Positions 1 through 5,140 of a stretch of 5,140 bases of DNA are shown here, in pieces. The notes beneath the pieces were generated by a model, which had not been told where the DNA came from, searched no databases, and saw nothing but the letters and a program-made list of their open reading frames with translations. A program made the translations under genes and the position numbers. The stretch spans positions 1-5,140 of the forward strand of contig RZYD01000195.1 in assembly GCA_009930445.1 (NCBI GenBank), in the 5' to 3' direction. Source of the DNA: Bacteroidia bacterium (GTDB lineage Bacteria; Bacteroidota; Bacteroidia; Bacteroidales; BM520). Each line of letters opens with the position of its first letter. The stretch's first letter is position 1.

Positions 1-135
1 GCAATCCGCGTCAGGGCCTCTCAGCGCCAGGGTGTGAAAAAGGAACGGGAATTTCTTGCACATAAGCAATGGATTTTTTTGGATGAGGTGACCCGGGAAG
101 AAGGGCATAATACTTCGTCGGTGAAAGGCCGGTAA
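1..135 (+). CDS. C-terminal fragment of an unidentified protein (left-truncated)
   Basis: A plus-strand frame is open from the first base of the window and ends at a TAA at 133-135, giving 44 residues. The other two plus frames are closed within about 65 bases. The peptide is hydrophilic and rich in Lys, Arg and Glu, with an aromatic stretch (HKQWIFLDEV at about residues 21-30), and ends in HNTSSVKGR. This composition suits the soluble tail of a real protein better than random sequence. I do not recognise the family and propose no function. It lies upstream of, and in the same direction as, the tRNA-Asn gene, but the likely tRNA promoter lies between them, so they are probably separate transcription units. 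No terminator is obvious just after the stop. The main doubt is that 44 codons is short, and an antisense frame across 21-215 is also open; that one has no protein-like features I recognise. Confidence 0.42.
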   Translation, partial: AIRVRASQRQGVKKEREFLAHKQWIFLDEVTREEGHNTSSVKGR

Positions 136-175
136 GATAAAAAGTGACTTTCTGTTAAAAAAAACCGGGTTGCTG

Positions 176-205
176 TTTGCAGGTTAAAAAAAAGTATTAA
201 TTTTG
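176..205 (+). promoter_or_regulatory. Bacteroides-type promoter for tRNA-Asn
   Basis: TAATTTTG at 198-205 fits the -7 consensus of Bacteroidota (TAnnTTTG) exactly. TTTG at 176-179 fits the -33 element. The 18-bp spacer is slightly shorter than the usual 19-21. Transcription would start at about 210-214, leaving a leader of roughly 25 nt before the mature tRNA 5' end at 238. Position and orientation both suit the tRNA gene. The call rests on motif matching only. Confidence 0.6.
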
Positions 206-237
206 CGCACGCCAAAGGGTTTGTTCCTTACCATTAT

Positions 238-311
238 TCCTCCTTAGCTCAGTTGGTTAGAGCATCTGACTGTTAATCAGAGGGTCGCTGGTTCAAGTCC
301 AGCAGGAGGAG
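238..311 (+). tRNA. tRNA-Asn (anticodon GTT)
   Basis: A complete 74-nt cloverleaf can be folded by hand. The acceptor stem is 238-244 (TCCTCCT) paired with 304-310 (AGGAGGA). The D stem is 247-250 with 260-263 (GCTC/GAGC) around a loop containing TTGGTT. The anticodon stem is 265-269 with 277-281 (TCTGA/TCAGA), and its 7-nt loop CTGTTAA carries GTT at 272-274, which reads AAC/AAU codons (Asn). The T stem is 287-291 with 299-303 (GCTGG/CCAGC) and the T loop is TTCAAGT. U8 and A9 are at 245-246, and the discriminator base is G311. The 3' CCA is not encoded (the next bases are CTA), so it must be added after transcription. Every stem pairs perfectly, so the gene appears functional. It stands alone, with no second tRNA nearby. 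Confidence 0.97.
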
Positions 312-320
312 CTAAAAATC

Positions 321-357
321 AGGCAGTTACATCGTTAAAAATGCAGCTGCCTTTTTT
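321..357 (+). terminator. Rho-independent terminator of tRNA-Asn
   Basis: AGGCAGTT (321-328) pairs with AGCTGCCT (345-352), an 8-bp stem with one G-T wobble and a 16-nt loop. A run of six T follows at 352-357. It starts 10 bases after the end of the tRNA and points the same way, so it most likely ends the tRNA transcript. The long loop and modest stem make it a medium-strength candidate. An internal palindrome GCAGCTGC (343-350) could fold in competition. Confidence 0.65.
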
Positions 358-408
358 GTTGCCTCTAAAATGCCTTTTTTGCTGCGTTTTTCCCATGATT
401 TTGCTGTG

Positions 409-441
409 AAAAAAAGGTTGCCCTTTTATGAAGCAACCTTT
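409..441 (-). terminator. Rho-independent terminator of the minus-strand PUL operon
   Basis: AAAGGTTGC (413-421) and GCAACCTTT (433-441) form a perfect 9-bp inverted repeat with an 11-nt loop. Read on the minus strand, the 3' arm ends in three T and runs on through the complement of A409-A412, giving a 7-T tract. This is the expected shape of an intrinsic terminator for transcripts arriving from the right. It lies about 170 bp beyond the stop of the DUF4874/DUF4832 gene, with no credible gene between, so it probably marks the end of the PUL transcript. A weaker T run at 445-449 on the plus strand could give it some activity in the other direction, backing up the tRNA terminator. Confidence 0.68.
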
Positions 442-612
442 ACGTTTTTGATGTGGCTTTTCCTTATTGTTTCCCGGATAATTTCGGGGTTTGCTATGCT
501 TTCTGCAGGCTGTATTTCCTCCATTAATTGTGAACAGACGATAATAGGTTTTCATAACGGGGTTCTGCTCAATGTGAAACACGACGGTGCAACAGCAGTA
601 AAGGTCGCTTGA
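442..612. other. Gene-free stretch (probable 3' untranslated region of the PUL operon)
   Basis: I find no convincing gene here or in the larger interval 312-612. Two overlapping opposite-strand frames are open (370-612 plus, 319-582 minus). Both run through the terminator hairpins and neither encodes a recognisable motif. The minus one is a Lys/Asn-rich low-complexity string, and the plus one has a short hydrophobic run with no supporting start signal. Most of the segment is probably the 3' untranslated part of the minus-strand transcript. Confidence 0.5.
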
Positions 613-2064
613 TTATCGCGGCATGAGCGTAAAAAGCTTATCGCCGTTGTACATCACCGACTCCTCGTTGTTTGTGAGCGTAAATCCGATCAGTTTATTA
701 TATCCACGATCTTCGTCCCAAATGCCGGTATTGGAACATCGGATGGAATAGAAGGGATTTCCTCTAAGAAGTGGCTCCGGGTCGGGGAGATGCAGATAGA
801 CTGTGTAATCGCCTAAAGGCGCATCAATAGGAAGTCCGGCCTCTATGGAGAGGTTTATTTCACCAGGCAACCAAAACCGTGGGTCATGCTGGATGGGCAG
901 CACATACGTATTACCATCTGCATGTTCGAGGATAAGTTCAGCTTCCCGGGGATTAAAAGGTGCCGCGTAGCCATCGTTCTTCATTGCAATGCGAAGGGTT
1001 ATGGCGCTTCCCGGTGAGAGGTTTTTGTTTACGGTGGTGGAGTCAAGAAGAAAACGATATCCCAGACGCATAATAATATCCTGATAACAATTTCCGTCTT
1101 CCCAAATATTTAACACTCCGGTATGGTAATCTTTGTTCAGATATGACCAGTGAAAACGAGCCGTTTCAGTAAGCGCATTGTCGCATTCACAGTAAACAGA
1201 AGGATTACAGGTTTCACCTCCCATGCACACGAATCGTGTGTCCATCTCCAGATAATCTTTTTCAGCATAAATATTAGAATACGTACCATAATCGTTATGG
1301 CTTGCTAGGAAACAATCGTTGTGATGTCCGATACGTGCTTTAGGAATGCCCGAATAGGCCTCAGTTTCGTTGAGATAATCCGCCAGGGTAATGTTGAATA
1401 AATTGGTTTTGTATTTTGGCGTTCGCACCATGATCATCCGGTTTTGCGGCAATGCTTCCATCCAGGCATCAATTACCTGTTTACGTAACGGCCAGTCCGC
1501 TTCCGGATATCCAAAACTGGAGGTATAATACCATTCCCCCCAGACACCGATAAAACCGGCTTCTGCGAGCGCAATTACATCGCTGTTCTGCTGTAGAACA
1601 GGGGTTAGCTGTTCGATATGCTGAAGCACAATGTCGGGAGAAGGATCCCAGGGTTCATCATTTACGTTGCTTTTGTAGGCAAACCTTACGATGCATTTTA
1701 GTCCTGTTTCGCGCAGGTTTGTCATATTTTGTTCAATAATCCCCATCATCTGGTCGCTAATGGCTCCCTCCATAAACTCGCCGAGGTAATATATGGTGAG
1801 AACCAGCGAGACTTTATGAAAATTTCTTACAGTTTCCAGGGCGCTGACGGAAATTGGAGCGGCATTCTGGTTGGCTGTTCCCCGGTGGGTATAGTGGCCG
1901 CGTTCGGGATTAAAGATAATTTCATCCAGCGGTTCATAATGCTGCACATAATAATCCAGCTCCACAGGCTCCGGTTTGGGATCCTTGCACGAATGAAGTA
2001 ATACCGGCAAGATGAGAAAAGGGATAAAAAAGAGTGTTGTTTTTTTCAGGTTGTCGATTTTCAT
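613..2064 (-). CDS. DUF4874/DUF4832 lipoprotein, putative surface glycoside hydrolase-like enzyme
   Basis: This is a 483-residue predicted lipoprotein. The N-terminus has KK at 7-8, a hydrophobic run at about 10-23, and a lipobox LHSC ending at Cys26, followed by KDPKPEPVE, whose charged stretch suits an exported, possibly surface-exposed lipoprotein. Residues about 48-210 match DUF4874: NPERG at 52-56, then an ALAEAGFIGVWGEW block at 165-178 typical of a TIM-barrel strand end. Residues about 245-465 match DUF4832: GHHNDC at 246-251, DYGTY at 258-262, MGGETC at 281-286, and a C-terminal beta-rich, Ig-like part. These families are associated with glycosidase-type TIM barrels, but I know of no established substrate or reaction. 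Glu168, Glu177 and Glu284 are candidate catalytic residues by position only. Six cysteines (251, 280, 286, 292, 294, 326) could form disulfides in the exported protein. It is the last gene of the operon, 171 bp after its neighbour, and the only enzyme candidate in view. The start at 2064 is chosen because it directly precedes the signal sequence. Confidence is high for the families and low for the activity. Confidence 0.88.
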   Translation of the reverse strand: MKIDNLKKTTLFFIPFLILPVLLHSCKDPKPEPVELDYYVQHYEPLDEIIFNPERGHYTHRGTANQNAAPISVSALETVRNFHKVSLVLTIYYLGEFMEGAISDQMMGIIEQNMTNLRETGLKCIVRFAYKSNVNDEPWDPSPDIVLQHIEQLTPVLQQNSDVIALAEAGFIGVWGEWYYTSSFGYPEADWPLRKQVIDAWMEALPQNRMIMVRTPKYKTNLFNITLADYLNETEAYSGIPKARIGHHNDCFLASHNDYGTYSNIYAEKDYLEMDTRFVCMGGETCNPSVYCECDNALTETARFHWSYLNKDYHTGVLNIWEDGNCYQDIIMRLGYRFLLDSTTVNKNLSPGSAITLRIAMKNDGYAAPFNPREAELILEHADGNTYVLPIQHDPRFWLPGEINLSIEAGLPIDAPLGDYTVYLHLPDPEPLLRGNPFYSIRCSNTGIWDEDRGYNKLIGFTLTNNEESVMYNGDKLFTLMPR

Positions 2065-2171
2065 ACTGTTTTATTTAAAATGTTAATGGATCTGTGATGC
2101 TGAATAGGTGTAATGGCTCCGAATGTTGTGAGCCAACCTGTTCGTTTTATGGTCAAAATACAGGAGTAAAA

Positions 2172-2195
2172 GGACAGGGGTTTTTCCCCCTGTCC
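2172..2195 (-). terminator. Strong intra-operon hairpin, partial terminator or mRNA-stabilising element
   Basis: GGACAGGGG (2172-2180) and CCCCTGTCC (2187-2195) form a perfect 9-bp GC-rich stem with a 6-nt loop. On the minus strand the stem is followed by TTTTAC, so there are only four U after it. On the plus strand it is followed by A residues, so it is not a plus-strand terminator. It sits 41 bp after the stop of the PKD/CBM9-like gene and 108 bp before the DUF4874/DUF4832 start. The short U tract suggests leaky termination, or a 3' end that protects the susCD-binder mRNA from exonucleases, lowering expression of the enzyme gene. Complete termination is possible if the enzyme gene has its own promoter, but I could not find a good match to one. 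Confidence 0.62.
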
Positions 2196-2197
2196 AA

Positions 2198-2217
2198 AAA
2201 ACTAACTAAAACTAACT
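2198..2217. repeat. Perfect 2 x 10-bp tandem repeat (AAAACTAACT)
   Basis: AAAACTAACT occurs twice without interruption or mismatch at 2198-2207 and 2208-2217. It lies between the stop of the PKD/CBM9-like gene and the hairpin at 2172-2195. The 10-bp period is close to one helical turn. On the transcribed strand it reads AGTTAGTTTT twice, giving a U-rich run leading into the hairpin. A slippage product is the simplest explanation, and a protein or RNA binding site is possible but unproven. Confidence 0.8.
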
Positions 2218-2235
2218 ACATTCCGGTGCAAACGA

Positions 2236-2256
2236 TTATTGAACCGTTATTGAACC
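2236..2256. repeat. Tandem 11-bp duplication at the 3' end of the PKD/CBM9-like gene
   Basis: TTATTGAACC occurs at 2236-2245 and again at 2247-2256, a period of 11 bp. On the coding strand this is GGTTCAATAA twice. The first copy is read GGT-TCA-ATA and the second G-GTT-CAA-TAA, so the second copy supplies the stop codon through the one-base frame offset. Confidence 0.75.
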
Positions 2257-3129
2257 ATCAGTAAAATTATATTTTGCCATGGGATATAAACCGGCAGTCG
2301 GCAGACAGCCTGCATCAGCCCAGGTTTCTGTTTGATGGAAAACTCCAATGTTCAGTACGGTTTCAGAAAGGTTAGGAATCATCTCGCGAACGAGTGAAAA
2401 TTCAAAACCAACGTTGCTGCCTACCGTTACTCCGTCGGAGACTGCAATGAGGCCTGACCCCAGCGGAGCAGTTTCTTCCCATGACCATTCGTCTGAGCCG
2501 TCAGGTCCGGTGTAATGATACATTCCGGCATCTTTTGATGTCAACAGGTCGCCCTGAATCATATAGTCGTGGGGCGTTGTCCACATCCAACCAATACGAC
2601 CGGTGGCATTATTGTCATCGGCATCGATAAAAATACTGAACCAGGAGGCTTCCTGCCCTGGTTCTACCTCTACGTAAACATAAATGTGTACATCGTCGTG
2701 AGTTACTTTGAAGTTTTTCAATGAGGCAAATTCAGCCCCTGCATCGAGTGTGCAGATTGCATTCACGTCAGCCCAGTCACTCAGATCACCGTCGATGGTG
2801 ACAGGAGACGCTGCGGCCACTTCAATGGTGACTACTTTTGTTACTTCATCGTCACCGCCTTCACCGGTAGCTGTGAGTTTTACGTTGTACACGCCATTTT
2901 CAGCATAGGTGTGTGTCGGATTGGCTTCGGCCGATGAATTGCCGTCACCAAAGTTCCATGCATAGGTTTCGGCATCTGTACTGGAATTGGTGAATGTTAC
3001 TGTCATTTCATCTACAGTAAAAGAAAAATCAGCAACAGGTACCGGTTTGGTACATGACGAAAATGCGCTGGTGATAAAAATTCCTGCAGCCAGCAATGCA
3101 AAGGTGTAAAATAGTTTCTTGTTTTTCAT
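2236..3129 (-). CDS. PKD plus CBM9-like lipoprotein, putative surface glycan-binding protein (SusE/F position)
   Basis: This is a 297-residue predicted lipoprotein. The signal peptide has KNKK at 2-5, a hydrophobic run to about residue 23, and a lipidated Cys26 in FSSC. Residues about 33-105 form a PKD domain, shown by WNFGDG at 58-63 and PTHTY at 71-75, a beta-sandwich often used as a spacer or interaction module. Residues about 110-297 look like a carbohydrate family 9 binding-like domain: TIDGDLSDWADV at 111-122, FSIFIDADDN at 164-173, a Trp-rich patch (WMW 181-183, WSW 215-217), GFEFSLVREMI at 241-251, and a closing beta strand. It follows susD by 35 bp in the same direction, the usual place for SusE/F-type surface glycan-binding proteins. 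The inferred role is holding the target glycan near the SusCD importer. No catalytic motif is visible. The residues after Cys26 (TKPVPV) lack the acidic surface-export signal seen in many Bacteroidota lipoproteins, so surface location is less certain. The ATG at 3129 fits the signal peptide, and no Shine-Dalgarno sequence is visible. Confidence 0.88.
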   Translation of the reverse strand: MKNKKLFYTFALLAAGIFITSAFSSCTKPVPVADFSFTVDEMTVTFTNSSTDAETYAWNFGDGNSSAEANPTHTYAENGVYNVKLTATGEGGDDEVTKVVTIEVAAASPVTIDGDLSDWADVNAICTLDAGAEFASLKNFKVTHDDVHIYVYVEVEPGQEASWFSIFIDADDNNATGRIGWMWTTPHDYMIQGDLLTSKDAGMYHYTGPDGSDEWSWEETAPLGSGLIAVSDGVTVGSNVGFEFSLVREMIPNLSETVLNIGVFHQTETWADAGCLPTAGLYPMAKYNFTDGSITVQ

Positions 3130-3164
3130 AACATTTTGTTTTTGATGGTTAATAAATCATATTA

Positions 3165-4853
3165 TTATGGATTTTGTTGTATTCCGCTAGTAAGGATTTC
3201 ATCCTGAGGAATAGGAAATACAATTCTGTTGTCGTTGGGTTGAATGATTTCCGCCGGCTGGATACCGGGGTAAATGCGGTTCATAGGTAAATGGTTTCTG
3301 TAGATGTCGTGGGTTCTGTGGCCTTCAAAAGCCAGTTCAAGGCGCCGTTCATCCAGTACAATATCCAGTATGGAAGTATAGCCCATCATATGATCGGTAC
3401 GGAAAAGAGCCTCTCCCGTCAGGCCGGCACGCTGGCGGATAAGATTAACGTCATCGAGGGCTTGCTGGTCACGGCCTAGTTTGGCATTGGCCTCTGCGCG
3501 GTTGAGAATAACCTCCGCCAGGCGTAACATTACCGGGCTCGAAAGCATCGGGTCACCGTTCTGATAGGAGAACTTTTTGATATAGACTCTTGGGTAACTG
3601 TTGCGCTCCGACATACGGTACCCGAGTTCCACATCCTGTCGTTGTGCATTAACCATTATGTAATACGTGGTGTCTGTCCCGTTGATCTCTTCGTTTACAA
3701 AGTGATCTGTCCCGGCAAGTGTATACACCCACTTTCCCTGTTCTTCATCGCGGGTTACATTGTAATGGATGTACGAAAGGTTATTGTTGTCATCACTAAG
3801 CTCGGTGTAACTGATCCAATAGGTTGGATTTCCTTCATTATCATAAATATACTGAGGCCAGATGAAAGCGTGGCGCTGATCTTCCGGATGTTTTTCCAAC
3901 AGGTCAATGTAAGTTTTTGACGGATATACTTCTCCCCAGCCAATTCCATCTTTCAGGTACATTGATGCGATGGAAGCCTGTGCTTTATTGTCAACATCGG
4001 TGTGTTCAACGCAAAAAATTGTTTCTGTTGAACTGATGGCATTGGCAAAATAGCTGCTAAATGTGGAAGTGGGTTCAAGCGCGGATGCGGGTTTCAGCTC
4101 AAGAACCTGGTTGGCGTAATCGACGGCCAGTTGATTTTCACCCCTGTACAGATAAATTCGTGATAAGAGGGCATAAGCAGCGATTTTGTTGGCGAACGAA
4201 GGGCCCCGGTCTTCATTCATCAGTTCTGCCGCTTTCTCCAGGTCAGTGAGGATTTGATCGTAGACTGCTCCGACAGTAGCTCTGACCGTTTCGGTTGGCG
4301 CTGAAGAAGTGCGGATAATTATCCCGGGGTTTGCGGGTCCATGTGAATAGGGCCGGGCAAAGATTTTCACCAGTTCAGCATGCATTAAAGCCCGTAGAAA
4401 GTAATTTTCTCCCAGAATCTGGTCACTGGAGCTACCCTGACCTTCCTCCACACTTTCAATTACAATGTTGCAGCCATTAATAATTTTATATCCGGCCCAC
4501 CACAGGTAAGCGACATTCGAAAGGGTAGGGTCATGAAAGTATGTATTTGCTTCATACAGTGGGTCGGTGGTACGTCCGCTAAGCGAGATGTTATCACTGG
4601 GGTATTCTGTCAGATGATTATGATGACGAATGAACGTATTGGCGGTATATTCCACCCCCTTGAAGTTCATAATGTCTTTTAACATCGAATAGTTGCCGCT
4701 TGTAGCATAAACTGCTCCCTGCGGGTCCTGCTTCAGCTGCTCGGAAGTTAAACTGTCGGTTGGAGCAAGGTCCAGTTCGCAGGAAGAAAAACTGCCTGCA
4801 AGTACCATCCCTGAAATTGCGAGTATAAAATATTTTTTGAGTTTCATAAGCAT
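3165..4853 (-). CDS. susD: RagB/SusD-family nutrient-uptake outer-membrane lipoprotein
   Basis: The 562-residue product is within the usual SusD size range. It is a surface lipoprotein that caps the SusC barrel and captures glycan for TonB-dependent import. The signal peptide ends in FSSC with lipidated Cys25, followed by the acidic ELDLAP typical of SusD proteins. Family hallmarks appear in order: the helical ENYFLRALMHAELVKIFARPY block (149-169), YDQILTDLEKAAELM (198-212), a TPR-like NKIAAYALLSRIYLYRG (222-238), PVMLRLAEVILNRAEANAKLG (440-460), DDVNLIRQRAGL (467-478), DERRLELAFEGHRTHDIYR (501-519), and RIVFPIPQDEI (543-553). It ends in QQNP, where many relatives continue to NPGY, so the tail is slightly short. 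Residues 330-425, including WPQYIYDNEG and many polar or aromatic positions, are the variable region where ligand specificity usually lies. The substrate cannot be predicted. The start at 4853 leaves only 5 bp after the susC stop, implying co-transcription and probable translational coupling. A second in-frame ATG at 4847 (third codon) is an equally plausible start. Confidence 0.97.
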   Translation of the reverse strand: MLMKLKKYFILAISGMVLAGSFSSCELDLAPTDSLTSEQLKQDPQGAVYATSGNYSMLKDIMNFKGVEYTANTFIRHHNHLTEYPSDNISLSGRTTDPLYEANTYFHDPTLSNVAYLWWAGYKIINGCNIVIESVEEGQGSSSDQILGENYFLRALMHAELVKIFARPYSHGPANPGIIIRTSSAPTETVRATVGAVYDQILTDLEKAAELMNEDRGPSFANKIAAYALLSRIYLYRGENQLAVDYANQVLELKPASALEPTSTFSSYFANAISSTETIFCVEHTDVDNKAQASIASMYLKDGIGWGEVYPSKTYIDLLEKHPEDQRHAFIWPQYIYDNEGNPTYWISYTELSDDNNNLSYIHYNVTRDEEQGKWVYTLAGTDHFVNEEINGTDTTYYIMVNAQRQDVELGYRMSERNSYPRVYIKKFSYQNGDPMLSSPVMLRLAEVILNRAEANAKLGRDQQALDDVNLIRQRAGLTGEALFRTDHMMGYTSILDIVLDERRLELAFEGHRTHDIYRNHLPMNRIYPGIQPAEIIQPNDNRIVFPIPQDEILTSGIQQNP

Positions 4854-4858
4854 ATCTT

Positions 4859-5140
4859 TTAGAATGAAATATCAATACCAAACATTAATTGCCTGCTGAT
4901 AGGATAATGAAAAGAATCCAGTCCGGCCAGCGACCATGCCCCCCGGGCCAGGCTAACCTCCGGATCCATGCCGGAATAGCCCGTAAATGTGAAAAGATTG
5001 TCGCCGGAAACATAAAGCCGCATAGTGTTGAGATTCATTTTTTCCGATATCCGCTTCGGCATATTATAGCTCAATGTTACATTTCGAACCCGGAGAAAAC
5101 TTCCATCTTCAAGGTAACGGGAGGAGGTTTTATTCGACGA
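4859..5140 (-). CDS. susC: SusC/RagA-family TonB-dependent outer-membrane transporter (C-terminal 93 residues, truncated by window edge)
   Basis: A minus-strand frame is open from the right edge of the window to a TAA at 4859-4861. The 93 residues are a typical SusC C-terminus: a YLEDGSFLRVRNVTLSYNMP block (9-28), then LYVSGDNLFTFTGYSGMDPEV (positions about 44-64), and a final FHYPISRQLMFGIDISF ending in Phe, the C-terminal beta-strand signature recognised by the outer-membrane assembly machinery. SusC proteins are about 1,000 residues, so roughly nine-tenths of the gene, including the carboxypeptidase-like and plug domains and TonB box, lies beyond position 5140. It forms the active import channel for the glycan captured by the adjacent SusD, powered through TonB. 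Any ATG or TTG inside this fragment (for example at 5074) is an internal codon, not the start. The operon promoter and any regulator (hybrid two-component system or anti-sigma/ECF pair) would also lie outside. Confidence 0.97.
   Translation of the reverse strand, partial: SSNKTSSRYLEDGSFLRVRNVTLSYNMPKRISEKMNLNTMRLYVSGDNLFTFTGYSGMDPEVSLARGAWSLAGLDSFHYPISRQLMFGIDISF

Noticed and set aside
21..215. Minus-strand open frame of 64 residues
   Set aside because: It lies antisense to the more protein-like plus-strand frame (1-135) and across the tRNA promoter, and its product is Phe/Ser/Leu-rich with no known motif.
319..612. Overlapping open frames of 87 residues (minus, 319-582) and 80 residues (plus, 370-612)
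   Set aside because: Both run through the terminator hairpins, overlap each other on opposite strands, have no recognisable motif and biased composition, and no convincing start signal.
2154..2160. Possible minus-strand promoter element (TATTTTG) ahead of the DUF4874/DUF4832 gene
   Set aside because: It is one base short of the TAnnTTTG pattern, and the -33 position would fall in or near the hairpin without a TTTG match, so I do not call a promoter.
4618..4881. Minus-strand open frame of 87 residues spanning the susC-susD junction
   Set aside because: It overlaps two confidently assigned genes in another frame and is a shadow of them.
5123..5127. GGAGG motif resembling the tRNA 3' acceptor segment, as a possible att repeat
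   Set aside because: Similarity is limited to a few purine bases and lies within susC coding sequence, with no extended match to the tRNA 3' end.
1..5140. CRISPR array, insertion sequence, phage or defence genes
   Set aside because: No spaced direct repeats, terminal inverted repeats, transposase, integrase or defence-type protein motifs were seen on either strand.

Overview
The window looks like genomic DNA from a member of the Bacteroidota. The main evidence is a minus-strand SusC/SusD pair, the hallmark of that phylum's polysaccharide utilization loci (PULs). Supporting evidence is three lipoprotein-type N-termini, starts with no clear Shine-Dalgarno sequence, and a match to the Bacteroides-type promoter (TTTG, then TAnnTTTG) ahead of the tRNA. 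No finer taxonomy can be supported from the sequence alone.

Layout, left to right. Positions 1-135 hold the probable C-terminal end of an unidentified plus-strand gene. A plus-strand tRNA-Asn(GTT) follows at 238-311, with a likely promoter at 176-205 and its own terminator at 321-357. A second hairpin at 409-441 is oriented to end transcription arriving from the right. Positions 442-612 hold no convincing gene. From 613 to the right edge everything is on the minus strand. In transcription order it contains the last 93 codons of a SusC-family TonB-dependent transporter (entering at 5140), a SusD-family lipoprotein, a PKD plus CBM9-like lipoprotein in the SusE/F position, and a large lipoprotein with DUF4874 and DUF4832 domains.

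Inferred joint function. SusC and SusD form a lidded outer-membrane importer for a glycan fragment. The PKD/CBM9-like lipoprotein probably binds the glycan at the cell surface. The DUF4874/DUF4832 protein has sequence hallmarks of a glycosidase-like TIM barrel and is the only enzyme candidate in view. The substrate cannot be read from the window. The gaps are 5 bp (susC-susD), 35 bp (susD-binding protein) and 171 bp (binding protein-DUF4832). The last gap contains a strong GC-rich hairpin that could separate high expression of the import/binding genes from lower expression of the enzyme gene.

The most notable points are the uncharacterised DUF4874/DUF4832 enzyme candidate paired with a PKD/CBM9-like binder, the intra-operon hairpin with an adjacent perfect 10-bp tandem repeat, and an 11-bp tandem duplication that sets the present stop codon of the binding protein. 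I saw no clear signature of a wholly new type of system.
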